Shown one piece after another: positions 1 through 8,440 of a DNA stretch of 48,645 nt (position 1 is its first letter; each line of letters begins with the position of its first letter). Location of the stretch: NCBI GenBank assembly GCA_964414425.1, contig CAYPWL010000028.1, positions 1 through 48,645 on the forward strand, written 5' to 3'. The position numbers and the translations under genes are program-made. Origin of the DNA: GYS-P2D sp964414425 (lineage in GTDB: Bacteria; Bacteroidota; Bacteroidia; Chitinophagales; Saprospiraceae). Below the pieces are notes generated by a model, which saw only the letters and a program-made list of their open reading frames with translations, was not told where the DNA came from and ran no database searches.

Positions 1-33
1 AAAAAAACCTACCCCATATACACGGAGTAGGTT
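1..33 (-). terminator. Rho-independent terminator after ilvC
   Basis: Read on the minus strand, two 10-base arms (6-15 and 24-33) form a stem with one mismatch around an 8-base loop. A run of seven T follows at the window edge. It lies 25 bases beyond the ilvC stop and would end the leu-ilv transcript. An A/T run on the other side (34-40) means it could also act on plus-strand transcripts. Confidence 0.72.
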
Positions 34-58
34 AAAAAAATTGATAATACTTATGTTC

Positions 59-1105
59 TTACTTATTCTGTGGTCTTAGGCTACGCACTGTACGACCAGC
101 TCTCCACATCTCTGATTCTCTCAACTCAGCAAGCTCTGCTTCCAACTTCACTCTGTAGTCTTCCTTGCTGTTGCTATCGATAGATAGTTGGGCCTCATTG
201 CCCGATGCAACGCTGTCATAAAGCTCTTCAAATACTGGCTTAGTCGCATCTTTAAATTTCTTCCACCAGTCAAGCGCACCTCTCTGTGCAGTGGTTGAAC
301 AGTTAGCATACATCCAATCCATACCATTCTCTGATACAAGCGGGTATAATGACTCTGTAGCTTCCTCAACCGTCTCGTTAAATGCCTCTGATGGAGAGTG
401 CCCCTTAGCTCTTAAGACTTCGTACTGTGCTGCGAATAGTCCTTGGATGGCTCCCATCAGCGTACCACGCTCTCCAGTAAGGTCACTGTATACCTCTCTC
501 TTAAATGTCGTCTCAAATAAGTATCCACTGCCGATACCGATACCTAATGCAATCACTCTATCAAAAGCGTTGCCGCTGGCATCCTGGTGGATAGCATAGC
601 TTGAGTTAAGCCCTTTGCCCTCGAGGAATAATCTTCTTAATGAAGTTCCTGATCCCTTAGGCGCTGCTAAGAATACATCGATATCGCTTGGCGGGATAAT
701 CCCTGTACGATCTTTATACGTGATCCCAAATCCATGAGAAAAATATAATGCCTTGCCCGCAGTCAAATATGGCTTGATAGTCGGCCATACCGCTATCTGA
801 GCAGCATCAGAAAGCAAGTACATGATGATCGTTGCTTTTTCTGCAGCCTCCTCAATTGAGAATAGCGTCTCACCCGGTACAAAGCCGTCATCTATGGCTT
901 TTTGATATGATGCAGATGGCTGTCTCTGACCTACGATTACCTTAATGCCATTGTCACGCAGGTTAAGTGCTTGACCTGGGCCCTGTACACCATAACCGAT
1001 TACGGCGATGGTCTCATTCTTCAAGATATCTTGTGCTTTTTCAAGAGGAAACTCTTCTCTGAGAATTACATTTTCCTCGGTGCCTCCGAAATTTAATTTT
1101 GCCAT
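59..1105 (-). CDS. ilvC: Ketol-acid reductoisomerase (NADP+)
   Basis: This enzyme does the isomerisation and NADPH-dependent reduction of acetolactate (valine/leucine) and acetohydroxybutyrate (isoleucine), the step between IlvBN and IlvD. The 348-residue protein has the Rossmann motif GYGVQGPGQ at residues 37-45, the HGFGI active-site segment near residue 124, and magnesium-binding residues in DLTGERGTL (D208, E212). Length is close to the class I (short) family. It is the last gene of the minus-strand leu-ilv operon, 27 bases after ilvN, with a terminator just beyond it. The start is the only ATG that keeps the full N-terminal region. Identity is very secure from family motifs and context. 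Confidence 0.97.
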   Translation of the reverse strand: MAKLNFGGTEENVILREEFPLEKAQDILKNETIAVIGYGVQGPGQALNLRDNGIKVIVGQRQPSASYQKAIDDGFVPGETLFSIEEAAEKATIIMYLLSDAAQIAVWPTIKPYLTAGKALYFSHGFGITYKDRTGIIPPSDIDVFLAAPKGSGTSLRRLFLEGKGLNSSYAIHQDASGNAFDRVIALGIGIGSGYLFETTFKREVYSDLTGERGTLMGAIQGLFAAQYEVLRAKGHSPSEAFNETVEEATESLYPLVSENGMDWMYANCSTTAQRGALDWWKKFKDATKPVFEELYDSVASGNEAQLSIDSNSKEDYRVKLEAELAELRESEMWRAGRTVRSLRPQNK

Positions 1106-1132
1106 AGTAAAATTGATTTTTATCCTTTTTTC

Positions 1133-1672
1133 TTAAATGATTTCCGATTCTTCTTTCTCAATGCTCTTGAGATATTTATTTAATTGTTCCATTGGTTTGA
1201 CCACGGCGATACGCCCTGATCGCACAAACTCATATACGCCTATGATAGACCTGAGGTCTTCGAGTAAGGCTTCGGTTTCGTGCTGGTGTCCTGTCTTCTC
1301 TACTACTACATACTCAGGCTCAATGGTGAGTATCCGAGCATTGTGCAGTCGTATCATACGCTCCACTTGATTGCTATTGTACATCGCATCTGCAGGCACC
1401 TTGTAGAGTGCTATCTCTTGATGTACGATCTCCTCATCTCTATAGTAGAATGCCTTGAGCACGTCGACTTGCTTATCAATCTGATTGACCACCTTGATGA
1501 TCACCTCTTCTGAGATCGTCAGTACAATGGTAAACCTGTGTATACCCTCCATCGAAGATTTAGACACCGTAAGTGATTCGATATTGATCTTCCTACGAGT
1601 GATGAGCCCCACTACCCTACTGAGTAGCCCTGTCCGGTTTTCACTAAATACTGTTATGGTAAAGCTTTCCAT
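1133..1672 (-). CDS. ilvN: Acetolactate synthase, small (regulatory) subunit
   Basis: This is the regulatory partner of IlvB. In the family it carries valine feedback inhibition and stimulates the catalytic subunit. The 179-residue protein opens with an ACT domain (about residues 3-75) recognisable by FSENRTGLLSRVVGLITRR and the following INIESLTVS, and continues with the usual small-subunit C-terminal domain. The length is normal. It lies 21 bases after ilvB and 27 bases before ilvC, so it is translated from the same transcript. I cannot tell from sequence which amino acid is sensed. Family experience says valine. Confidence 0.95.
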   Translation of the reverse strand: MESFTITVFSENRTGLLSRVVGLITRRKINIESLTVSKSSMEGIHRFTIVLTISEEVIIKVVNQIDKQVDVLKAFYYRDEEIVHQEIALYKVPADAMYNSNQVERMIRLHNARILTIEPEYVVVEKTGHQHETEALLEDLRSIIGVYEFVRSGRIAVVKPMEQLNKYLKSIEKEESEII

Positions 1673-1693
1673 AGTTACTCTATACCTATTTTA

Positions 1694-3430
1694 TTACTCC
1701 AATACGATTTCGTCAACAGCCTTACCTGAGGCTATCATTGGGAATACATTTTCTTCTTTGATGACCTTGACATGCAATATGTATGGGCCCTCCGCAGCCA
1801 ACATTGTCTCTACCGCTCCTTCCAACTCACTCGCATCACAGACCATCTGACCCGGCACCCCATAGCCCTTGGCAATGGTGATAAAGTCTGGGCTTACCAG
1901 ATCTACCGACGAGTATCTACGATCAAAAAACAGTTGCTGCCACTGACGTACCATACCGAGATACTCATTGTCAAGGATCACGATCTTAACGGCAATATTA
2001 TGCTGCGAGCATACGCCCAATTCTTGCAAGGTCATCTGAAATCCACCATCTCCGACGATCGCCACGACGTGCTTGTCAGGCTTAGCCATCTTCGCACCTA
2101 TCGCTGCCGGAAATCCGTAGCCCATAGTTCCTGCGCCACCAGAAGACACCCATAAGTCTCTACCGAGATACTCATAGTATCTCGCCGCCAACATCTGGTG
2201 TTGTCCTACATCTGTGGCAACGATAGCTTGACCTTTAGTTTGATCAGAGATCTCCCTGATCACACGACCCATAGCCAGCTTTCCTGTCTTATTTTTCTTC
2301 AGGTCTCTCTTGATGACCTTATCGTGTTCTTTCTTATCACAGTCTCTAAATTTCTTGAGCCACTTAGGATAACGCTTCTCCTCTACCTCAGGCAATAAGG
2401 CCTCAAGGGCTTCTTTAGCATCTGCATGAAAACACAGATCTACGGGCACATTTTTATTAAACTCGGCCTTATCTATCTCGATATGAATCTTCTTTGCCTT
2501 AGGAGCATAGTTATCTAAGCGCCCGGTCACTCGATCATCAAATCTCATCCCGATGGCAATCAGTAAATCGCACTGATTAGTCATCATATTGGGACCATAG
2601 TTGCCGTGCATCCCAAGCATGCCCACATGCAATGGATGATTATCGGGGATCGTAGACAATCCGTGTATCGTACATCCTACTGGTATGCCCGTCTTCTCGA
2701 CGAACTCCTTGAAGACATCCTGAGCTTCTGCTATATGGATGCCATGACCTGCAAGGATAAATGGCTTCTTAGCTTTCTTAATCATCGCAACCGCCTCTGA
2801 TACATCATCAGACTTAACTTTCGGATGCGGATGGTAAGATCTTATCTTAGGATTAGTCACTGGTACAAAGTCAAACTCTGCCACCTGCGCATCCTTAGTA
2901 ATGTCGATCAACACTGGACCCGGACGTCCCGAATTAGCAATATAAAATGCCTTAGCAAATACTTCTGGTATTTCCTCTGCTCGAGTGATTTGGTAGTTCC
3001 ACTTAGTTATCGACGTCGTACATCCGATGACATCGATCTCTTGAAATGCATCCGATCCTAATAGGTGACTGAACACCTGACCTGTGATGCATACCAGCGG
3101 CGTACTATCCATGAGTGCATCCCCGATACCGGTGAACAGGTTAGTTGCTCCGGGACCTGAAGTCGCCATACATACGCCAGTCTTACGAGTGACCCTCGCA
3201 AAGCCCTGGGCTGCGTGTATCGCACCTTGCTCATGACGCGTCAGGATATGTCTGATCTGATCCTGATACTTGTAGTGACTATCATATATCGGCATGATAG
3301 CACCACCAGGATAACCAAAGATCAAGTCGACCTCTGCTTGCAAGAGACATTCCATGACAGCATCGGCCCCCGTCATGCGTCTTGGTTTAGTTTTTTTGGT
3401 CTTCTTGGCTAAAGTTGCTGTTTTTCCCAT
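1694..3430 (-). CDS. ilvB: Acetolactate synthase, large (catalytic) subunit
   Basis: This thiamine-diphosphate enzyme condenses two pyruvates, or pyruvate with 2-oxobutyrate, in the first common step of branched-chain synthesis. The 578-residue protein has the N-terminal ThDP domain with the catalytic-glutamate segment RHEQGAIHAAQGFAR (near residue 66), the SGPGATN motif, a central FAD-type domain, and the C-terminal ThDP/Mg motif beginning GDGGFQMTLQEL and running to DNEYLGMVRQW. The first 18 residues are a lysine-rich extension. An internal Met (MTGADAVME) is a possible later start, but the ATG at 3430 sits only 3 bases after ilvD, which favours it. It is followed by its small subunit. Confidence 0.97.
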   Translation of the reverse strand: MGKTATLAKKTKKTKPRRMTGADAVMECLLQAEVDLIFGYPGGAIMPIYDSHYKYQDQIRHILTRHEQGAIHAAQGFARVTRKTGVCMATSGPGATNLFTGIGDALMDSTPLVCITGQVFSHLLGSDAFQEIDVIGCTTSITKWNYQITRAEEIPEVFAKAFYIANSGRPGPVLIDITKDAQVAEFDFVPVTNPKIRSYHPHPKVKSDDVSEAVAMIKKAKKPFILAGHGIHIAEAQDVFKEFVEKTGIPVGCTIHGLSTIPDNHPLHVGMLGMHGNYGPNMMTNQCDLLIAIGMRFDDRVTGRLDNYAPKAKKIHIEIDKAEFNKNVPVDLCFHADAKEALEALLPEVEEKRYPKWLKKFRDCDKKEHDKVIKRDLKKNKTGKLAMGRVIREISDQTKGQAIVATDVGQHQMLAARYYEYLGRDLWVSSGGAGTMGYGFPAAIGAKMAKPDKHVVAIVGDGGFQMTLQELGVCSQHNIAVKIVILDNEYLGMVRQWQQLFFDRRYSSVDLVSPDFITIAKGYGVPGQMVCDASELEGAVETMLAAEGPYILHVKVIKEENVFPMIASGKAVDEIVLE

Positions 3431-3433
3431 ATC

Positions 3434-5104
3434 CTAAAATTCATCGGTTACACAACCTTCGCTCGCTGAAGAGACGGTGTGTCTATATTTTTTTAATATG
3501 CCTGATACTGGTCTATCTGGCGCTTGCCATGATGCTCTACGAGTTGCTAACTCCTCATCGCTGAGGTGTACATCTATAGAGTTTTGCTCGGCATCAATAG
3601 TGATCTGATCACCATCTCGAAGCAAGGCAATGTTGCCTCCACTAAAAGACTCTGGCGTGATGTGACCTACGACGAAGCCATGAGTACCTCCACTGAATCG
3701 CCCATCCGTAATCAGTGCTACGTCTTTGCCCAATCCTGCACCCATAATGAGTGAAGTCGGCTTAAGCATTTCCGGCATGCCGGGGCCTCCTTTCGGTCCG
3801 CAGTAGCGTATGACGATGACGTCGCCCTTCTCTATTTTACCACCTTGGATCGCTACGTTGGCATCATCCTCTGAGTCAAACACCTTGGCGCTACCACTAA
3901 ACTTCAATCCTTCTTTACCCGTAATCTTAGCCACTGAGCCCTCCGTTGCAAGGTTGCCATAGAGTATTCTGAGGTGGCCTGTTTCTTTTACTGGTGCAGA
4001 TACTGGGTAGATCACTTTCTGTGACTCACCGAGTGCTGGCACTGCTTCGAGGTTTTCTGCTATCGACTTACCTGTTACGGTCATGCTCTCGCCATGGAGC
4101 ATACCTTCTGATAGCATCAACTTCATCACTGCTGGGATACCACCCACCTTGTGGAGGTCTTCCATGACGAACTTTCCGCTTGGCTTGAGATCTGCCAAAA
4201 ATGGCGTCTCATCACTGAGTCTTTGGAAGTCGTCGATACTCAACCCTACTCCTGCAGCCTTAGCCATAGCGACCATATGCATCACGGCATTCGTCGAACC
4301 ACCCAATACTATGATTAGCCTGATGGCATTTTCAAATGACGCTCTCGTCATGATATCCCTTGGCTTCAAATCCAACTCTAAGAGGTTACGGATCGCCTTA
4401 CCTATTCTTGCACATTCATCCGTCTTATCGCTACTCACGGCAGGATTAGATGAATTATATGGTAATGACATACCCAGTGCCTCTATCGCCGAGGACATCG
4501 TATTAGCTGTATACATGCCGCCACAAGCTCCTGCTCCAGGACATGCGTTTTTGATGATCTCTTTGAATGTATCAACTGTGATCTCACCCGCTATCTTTTG
4601 TCCTAATGCTTCGAAAGAAGAGACGATGTCAAGCTTATTACCTTGGTGATAGCCCGGAGCTATTGTGCCACCATAGACTAATATGGCAGGTCTATTGAGT
4701 CGTCCGATTGCCATGACGGCGCCCGGCATATTCTTATCACATCCGACGACAGTTACTAAGCCATCATACCACTGAGCATTGACCACTGTCTCGATAGAGT
4801 CTGCGATGATATCACGTGATGGCAGTGAGTACTTCATACCATTAGTCGCCATAGACATCCCGTCACTGACACCGATCGTATGAAATATCAGTCCTACCAA
4901 GTCCTCTTGGTTGACACCTTCTTTGATTTTGGCAGCTAATCCATTGAGGTGCATGTTGCACGGATTGCCATCCCAACCAGTACTGGCAATACCAATCTGA
5001 GGTTTTTTGAGGTCCTCAGTGGTCAGCCCGATTGCATGTAGCATGGACTGAGCCGCTGGTCTCGTCTCATCTTGAGTTATCATCCTACTGTACTTATTAA
5101 GCAT
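3434..5104 (-). CDS. ilvD: Dihydroxy-acid dehydratase
   Basis: This iron-sulfur dehydratase makes the 2-oxo acid precursors of valine and isoleucine from the dihydroxy acids produced by IlvC. The 556-residue protein has likely cluster cysteines in GNPCN (C49), GCDKNMPG (C122) and ACPGAGACGGMY (C188, C194), plus the C-terminal DGRFSGGTHG motif. The length is normal for the family. It is the first ilv gene after the attenuator. Its ATG at 5104 is 15 bases beyond the terminator T-run and in frame with the usual LNKYSR..TQD opening. Expression should therefore depend on readthrough of that hairpin. A terminal portion past the SGGTHG motif is complete, so there is no sign of truncation. Confidence 0.97.
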   Translation of the reverse strand: MLNKYSRMITQDETRPAAQSMLHAIGLTTEDLKKPQIGIASTGWDGNPCNMHLNGLAAKIKEGVNQEDLVGLIFHTIGVSDGMSMATNGMKYSLPSRDIIADSIETVVNAQWYDGLVTVVGCDKNMPGAVMAIGRLNRPAILVYGGTIAPGYHQGNKLDIVSSFEALGQKIAGEITVDTFKEIIKNACPGAGACGGMYTANTMSSAIEALGMSLPYNSSNPAVSSDKTDECARIGKAIRNLLELDLKPRDIMTRASFENAIRLIIVLGGSTNAVMHMVAMAKAAGVGLSIDDFQRLSDETPFLADLKPSGKFVMEDLHKVGGIPAVMKLMLSEGMLHGESMTVTGKSIAENLEAVPALGESQKVIYPVSAPVKETGHLRILYGNLATEGSVAKITGKEGLKFSGSAKVFDSEDDANVAIQGGKIEKGDVIVIRYCGPKGGPGMPEMLKPTSLIMGAGLGKDVALITDGRFSGGTHGFVVGHITPESFSGGNIALLRDGDQITIDAEQNSIDVHLSDEELATRRASWQAPDRPVSGILKKYRHTVSSASEGCVTDEF

Positions 5105-5118
5105 ACTCTATATCATAT

Positions 5119-5156
5119 AAAAAAGAAAGAGACCATCCTGTGTAGAATGGTCTCTT
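5119..5156 (-). terminator. ilv attenuator terminator hairpin
   Basis: On the minus strand the arm AAGAGACCAT (5156-5147) and its perfect complement ATGGTCTCTT (5136-5127) form a 10-bp stem with a 10-base loop. It is followed by TC and six T (5124-5119). It lies after the Val/Ile-rich leader peptide and 15 bases before ilvD, so it would stop transcription before ilvDBNC when branched-chain amino acids are plentiful. Confidence 0.85.
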
Positions 5157-5183
5157 CATATAGTTCATATATCATACCATTCT
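5144..5183 (-). promoter_or_regulatory. ilv attenuator antiterminator pairing
   Basis: The 8-base segment AGAATGGT (5183-5176) begins on the last base of the leader stop codon. It is perfectly complementary to ACCATTCT (5151-5144), which includes the loop side of the first terminator arm. The two pairings cannot coexist. A ribosome stalled on the Val/Ile codons would leave 5176-5183 free to form the antiterminator. A ribosome at the stop codon would cover it and let the terminator form. The pairing is seen directly. The mechanism is inferred from classical attenuation. Confidence 0.72.
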
Positions 5184-5239
5184 TAGGTTATCGCCACGAC
5201 GACCACGCTAATCACTGATATGATGTTTCTTAAATTCAT
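5183..5239 (-). CDS. ilvL: Branched-chain leader peptide (attenuator)
   Basis: This 18-residue open frame reads MNLRNIISVISVVVVAIT. Ten residues are Leu, Ile or Val, including four consecutive Val codons. It begins at an ATG at 5239 and ends at TAA 5185-5183, 56 bases after the leuB stop and 78 bases before ilvD. Its codon content, position ahead of an ilv gene, and the alternative hairpins that start at its stop codon match classical ilv leader peptides of enterobacteria in design, though not in sequence. No obvious Shine-Dalgarno was seen, which is usual in Bacteroidota. No clear -7 box lies just upstream, so it is probably transcribed by readthrough from leuB. Confidence 0.82.
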   Translation of the reverse strand: MNLRNIISVISVVVVAIT

Positions 5240-5295
5240 AATTCTTAACTAAAGGTGCATTATTTTCCATCTTGATCAAACGTGTTGACACTTAT

Positions 5296-6399
5296 TTAAA
5301 TAATGCTTGCACTTCCTTCCTTGACACTCTTGAGCTTGATATCCTCGCCCAAGATTAATGACTCGATGATATCACCCATCTGCGAGCACGAATAGCTCAC
5401 CTCAGGATTGAGATCTTCTGTCATGATGCTCTTCTCCATGCAGTGGTCTACTGCATCATAGATGTCCTGAGCTTCCTTGATCATATCAAATTGCTCGAGC
5501 ATCATACCTGCAGATAATATCATCGCTACAGGGTTGGCGATATCTTTGCCAGCACCCTCTGGATATGATCCATGCACTGGCTCAAACAAACAATGCTTCT
5601 CACCTATAGATGATGATGGCAACAAGCCTAATGAACCAGAGATTACACTGGCTTCATCCGATAGGATATCTCCAAACAAGTTAGCCGTAAGGATTACGTC
5701 AAATCTCGATGGATTCAAAATGATCTGCATGGCAGCATTGTCTATATACAGCTGTGAGTATTTAACTGAAGGATACTCCTTAGCAATCTTATCTACTGTC
5801 TCTCTCCAAAATCTCGATACCTCAAGGACATTGGCTTTATCTACGAGACAGAGCTCAGATCTTCTATTCATGGCACTCTTAAAGGCAGCGTGAGCGATAC
5901 GTTCAACCTCATACCTCTCATAGCTCATGATGTCATAGCCCATAGTATTGTCTTCATTGCGACCACTCTCGCCAAAGTATACGCCACCTGTCAGCTCGCG
6001 ATATATCACAAAATCTGATCCTGCTACATTCTTGATAGGCGACAATCCTAATAGCTTGTCATAAGCCTTAACTGGACGGATATTAGCATATAGGCCTAAG
6101 GCCTTACGCAATCCTAACAACCCTTGCTCTGGTCTCACTTTGATCGTTGGATCGGCATACTTAGGGGTACCTATTGCGCCCAGCAATACTGCGTCTGCCT
6201 TGAGTGCTACTTCCAATGTCTCATCTGGTAGTGGCTTACCCGTCTTATCAATGGCGATACCACCCATAAGTGCTTCCTTAAACTGGAAGCTGTGCTTGTA
6301 TTTCTCTTCGATGGCCTTAAGTGCTTTGATAGCTTGTGCCATCACCTCGGGACCTATGCCATCACCCGCAAGTACCGCTATATTTTCTAATTTCTTCAT
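5296..6399 (-). CDS. leuB: 3-isopropylmalate dehydrogenase
   Basis: This NAD-dependent enzyme oxidatively decarboxylates 3-isopropylmalate to the leucine 2-oxo acid precursor. The 367-residue protein opens with IAVLAGDGIGPEV and carries VRPEQGLLGLRKALGLYAN, the substrate-binding arginine segment, then RELTGGVYFGE, the metal-binding aspartates in NLFGDILSDEAS and the EPVHGSYPEGAGKDIANP nucleotide-binding loop. The length is normal. It is the last leu gene, 5 bases after leuD. The ilv attenuator leader begins 56 bases past its stop, so leuB marks the boundary between the leucine and ilv halves of the operon. Confidence 0.97.
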   Translation of the reverse strand: MKKLENIAVLAGDGIGPEVMAQAIKALKAIEEKYKHSFQFKEALMGGIAIDKTGKPLPDETLEVALKADAVLLGAIGTPKYADPTIKVRPEQGLLGLRKALGLYANIRPVKAYDKLLGLSPIKNVAGSDFVIYRELTGGVYFGESGRNEDNTMGYDIMSYERYEVERIAHAAFKSAMNRRSELCLVDKANVLEVSRFWRETVDKIAKEYPSVKYSQLYIDNAAMQIILNPSRFDVILTANLFGDILSDEASVISGSLGLLPSSSIGEKHCLFEPVHGSYPEGAGKDIANPVAMILSAGMMLEQFDMIKEAQDIYDAVDHCMEKSIMTEDLNPEVSYSCSQMGDIIESLILGEDIKLKSVKEGSASII

Positions 6400-6404
6400 T
6401 ACCG

Positions 6405-7007
6405 TTAGTATATCTCTTGAGTTGCCTCAAATATTTTGATGTCTTCCTTTATGTTTTGTAAGTAATCGATATCATCGAATCCGTTAAGCATATTGCCTTT
6501 CTTATAACCATTGATCTCAAATCGCTCTGACTCTCCCGTCGCAACCAATGTTACTGTCTGATTAGGAAGGTCAACTTTGATCTCCGCCTTAGGATCTGCA
6601 TAAATCGTATCAAATAGTTTCTGCGCAAACTCTGGGGATACCTGAACCGGTAGCACTCCAATATTGAGACAGTTGTTTCTAAATATATCTGCGAAAAATG
6701 ACGAGATCACACATCTCAATCCAAAATCATACACCGACCACGCTGCATGCTCTCGTGATGATCCCGAACCGAAGTTCTTGCCACCCACTAAGATCTTAGC
6801 CCCTGCATACTTTTCCTCATTAAGTGGAAAGTCTGCTATCGGATTATCATTCTTATCATATCTCCAATCTCTGAAGAAGTTATCACCAAAGCCCTTGCGC
6901 TCAGTTGCTTTAAGGAATCTGGCGGGTATAATCTGGTCTGTATCCACATTTTCTATTGGAAGTGGATATGCTGTGCTCGTTAATACTTCAAATTTGTCGT
7001 AAGCCAT
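6405..7007 (-). CDS. leuD: 3-isopropylmalate dehydratase, small subunit
   Basis: This is the small (swivel) subunit that pairs with LeuC to isomerise 2-isopropylmalate to 3-isopropylmalate. The 200-residue protein has the NVDTDQIIPARFLK opening typical of LeuD, then GGKNFGSGSSREHAAW, the substrate-binding loop. The length is typical. It lies 10 bases after leuC and 5 bases before leuB, consistent with co-translation of the two subunits. There is no sign of truncation. Confidence 0.97.
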   Translation of the reverse strand: MAYDKFEVLTSTAYPLPIENVDTDQIIPARFLKATERKGFGDNFFRDWRYDKNDNPIADFPLNEEKYAGAKILVGGKNFGSGSSREHAAWSVYDFGLRCVISSFFADIFRNNCLNIGVLPVQVSPEFAQKLFDTIYADPKAEIKVDLPNQTVTLVATGESERFEINGYKKGNMLNGFDDIDYLQNIKEDIKIFEATQEIY

Positions 7008-7017
7008 AGTGTTCCTC

Positions 7018-8421
7018 TTATTGAGCCGTTATCAATGTTCTCGGATCTGTAACAACCCCATTTACCGCAGTTGCTGCTGCTACCAATGGTGATGCCAACA
7101 ATGTGCGTGATCCCGGACCTTGACGCCCTTCAAAATTTCTATTCGTTGTGGATACCGACAGCTTGCCCGCTGGAACCTTGTCGTCGTTCATTGCCAAACA
7201 AGCAGAGCAACCAGGCTCTCTCAAGACAAATCCCGCCTCCTCTATAATTTTATCAAGACCTTCCGCCTTAATCTGATCTACAACTTTGTGAGACCCAGGC
7301 ACCAACCAAGCCGTGATATTGTCGGCCTTCTTTCTACCTTCTATGATTGAGCAAAAGGCTCTAAAATCTTCAATACGGCCATTAGTACATGATCCTAAGA
7401 AGACATAGTCTACGTCCTTGCCGAGCATCTCCTCACCTTCATTAAACTGCATATAGCCTAATGACTTCTTATAAGTCATCTCTCCACCTTCTACTTCTGC
7501 GGCAGTCGGTATACTCTGGGTGACGCCCATACCCATACCTGGATTAGTACCATAGGTAATCATCGGCTCGATATCAGCAGCGTTATAGGTAAACTCCGCA
7601 TCAAACTCAGCGTCAGCATCTGTCTTCAAGGTCTTCCAATAAGCGAGGGCTTTATCCCAGTCAGCACCTTTAGGAGCATGCTTACGACCATTGACATAGG
7701 CGAAAGTCTTTTCATCCGGAGCGATCATACCACCCCGTGCACCCATCTCAATCGACAAGTTGCATACGGTCATACGCCCTTCCATAGTCATGTCTTCGAA
7801 TACCTGTCCAGCATACTCTACAAAGTACCCTGTGGCACCTGAAGTAGTCTGCTGTGAGATGATATATAGTGCTACATCTTTAGGTGTCACCCCGAAGCCT
7901 AACTTGCCAGTGACATTGATGCGCATCTTCTTGGGCTTAGGCTGCATGATACATTGTGCTGAGAGCACCATCTCTACCTCTGAAGTACCAATACCAAAGG
8001 CAATAGCTCCAAATGCTCCATGCGTTGAAGTGTGAGAATCTCCACATACGATAGTAGATCCCGGTAAAGTGATGCCATTCTCTGGTCCTACGATATGAAC
8101 GATTCCGTTATTGCGATGTCCGAGCCCCCAATGAGAGATGCCATACTGCTCGGCATTCTGTGCGAGTGCCTCAAGCTGATTAGCAGACAGCGGGTCAGCG
8201 ACTGGTAAGTGCTGATTCCATGTCGGCGTGTTGTGATCCGCAGTAGCGAAGGTTTTCTCTGGATACATCACGTCGATGCCTCTCTGTCTGAGACCTACAA
8301 AAGCTACTGGACTCGTCACCTCATGTATAAAGTGTCTGTCAATAAAAAATACATCGGGACCATCCTCAATCTTTCTCACGACATGAGCGTCCCATACTTT
8401 ATCAAACAAAGTCTTTCCCAT
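7018..8421 (-). CDS. leuC: 3-isopropylmalate dehydratase, large subunit
   Basis: This is the [4Fe-4S] catalytic subunit of isopropylmalate isomerase (aconitase family). The 467-residue protein starts with TLFDKVWDAHVV, contains VCGDSHTSTHGAFG (residues 126-138), and has three cluster cysteines in FLGSCTNGR (C345) and REPGCSACLAMN (C405, C408). The length matches bacterial LeuC. It follows the methyltransferase gene by 19 bases and precedes leuD by 10. All key residues seem present. Confidence 0.97.
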   Translation of the reverse strand: MGKTLFDKVWDAHVVRKIEDGPDVFFIDRHFIHEVTSPVAFVGLRQRGIDVMYPEKTFATADHNTPTWNQHLPVADPLSANQLEALAQNAEQYGISHWGLGHRNNGIVHIVGPENGITLPGSTIVCGDSHTSTHGAFGAIAFGIGTSEVEMVLSAQCIMQPKPKKMRINVTGKLGFGVTPKDVALYIISQQTTSGATGYFVEYAGQVFEDMTMEGRMTVCNLSIEMGARGGMIAPDEKTFAYVNGRKHAPKGADWDKALAYWKTLKTDADAEFDAEFTYNAADIEPMITYGTNPGMGMGVTQSIPTAAEVEGGEMTYKKSLGYMQFNEGEEMLGKDVDYVFLGSCTNGRIEDFRAFCSIIEGRKKADNITAWLVPGSHKVVDQIKAEGLDKIIEEAGFVLREPGCSACLAMNDDKVPAGKLSVSTTNRNFEGRQGPGSRTLLASPLVAAATAVNGVVTDPRTLITAQ

Positions 8422-8440
8422 CTACTTCTATTATTAAGAC

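Noticed and set aside
1772..2155. Open frames of 60-190 codons antisense to the amino-acid biosynthesis genes (for example 1772-2155 and 4083-4649)
   Set aside because: They lie fully opposite well-identified genes, show no family motif, and look like codon-bias shadows.
5102..5270. An alternative 20-codon frame from ATG 5270 in the leuB-ilvD gap
   Set aside because: It is in a different frame from the Val/Ile-rich peptide, has no special codon content, and ends before the Val run.
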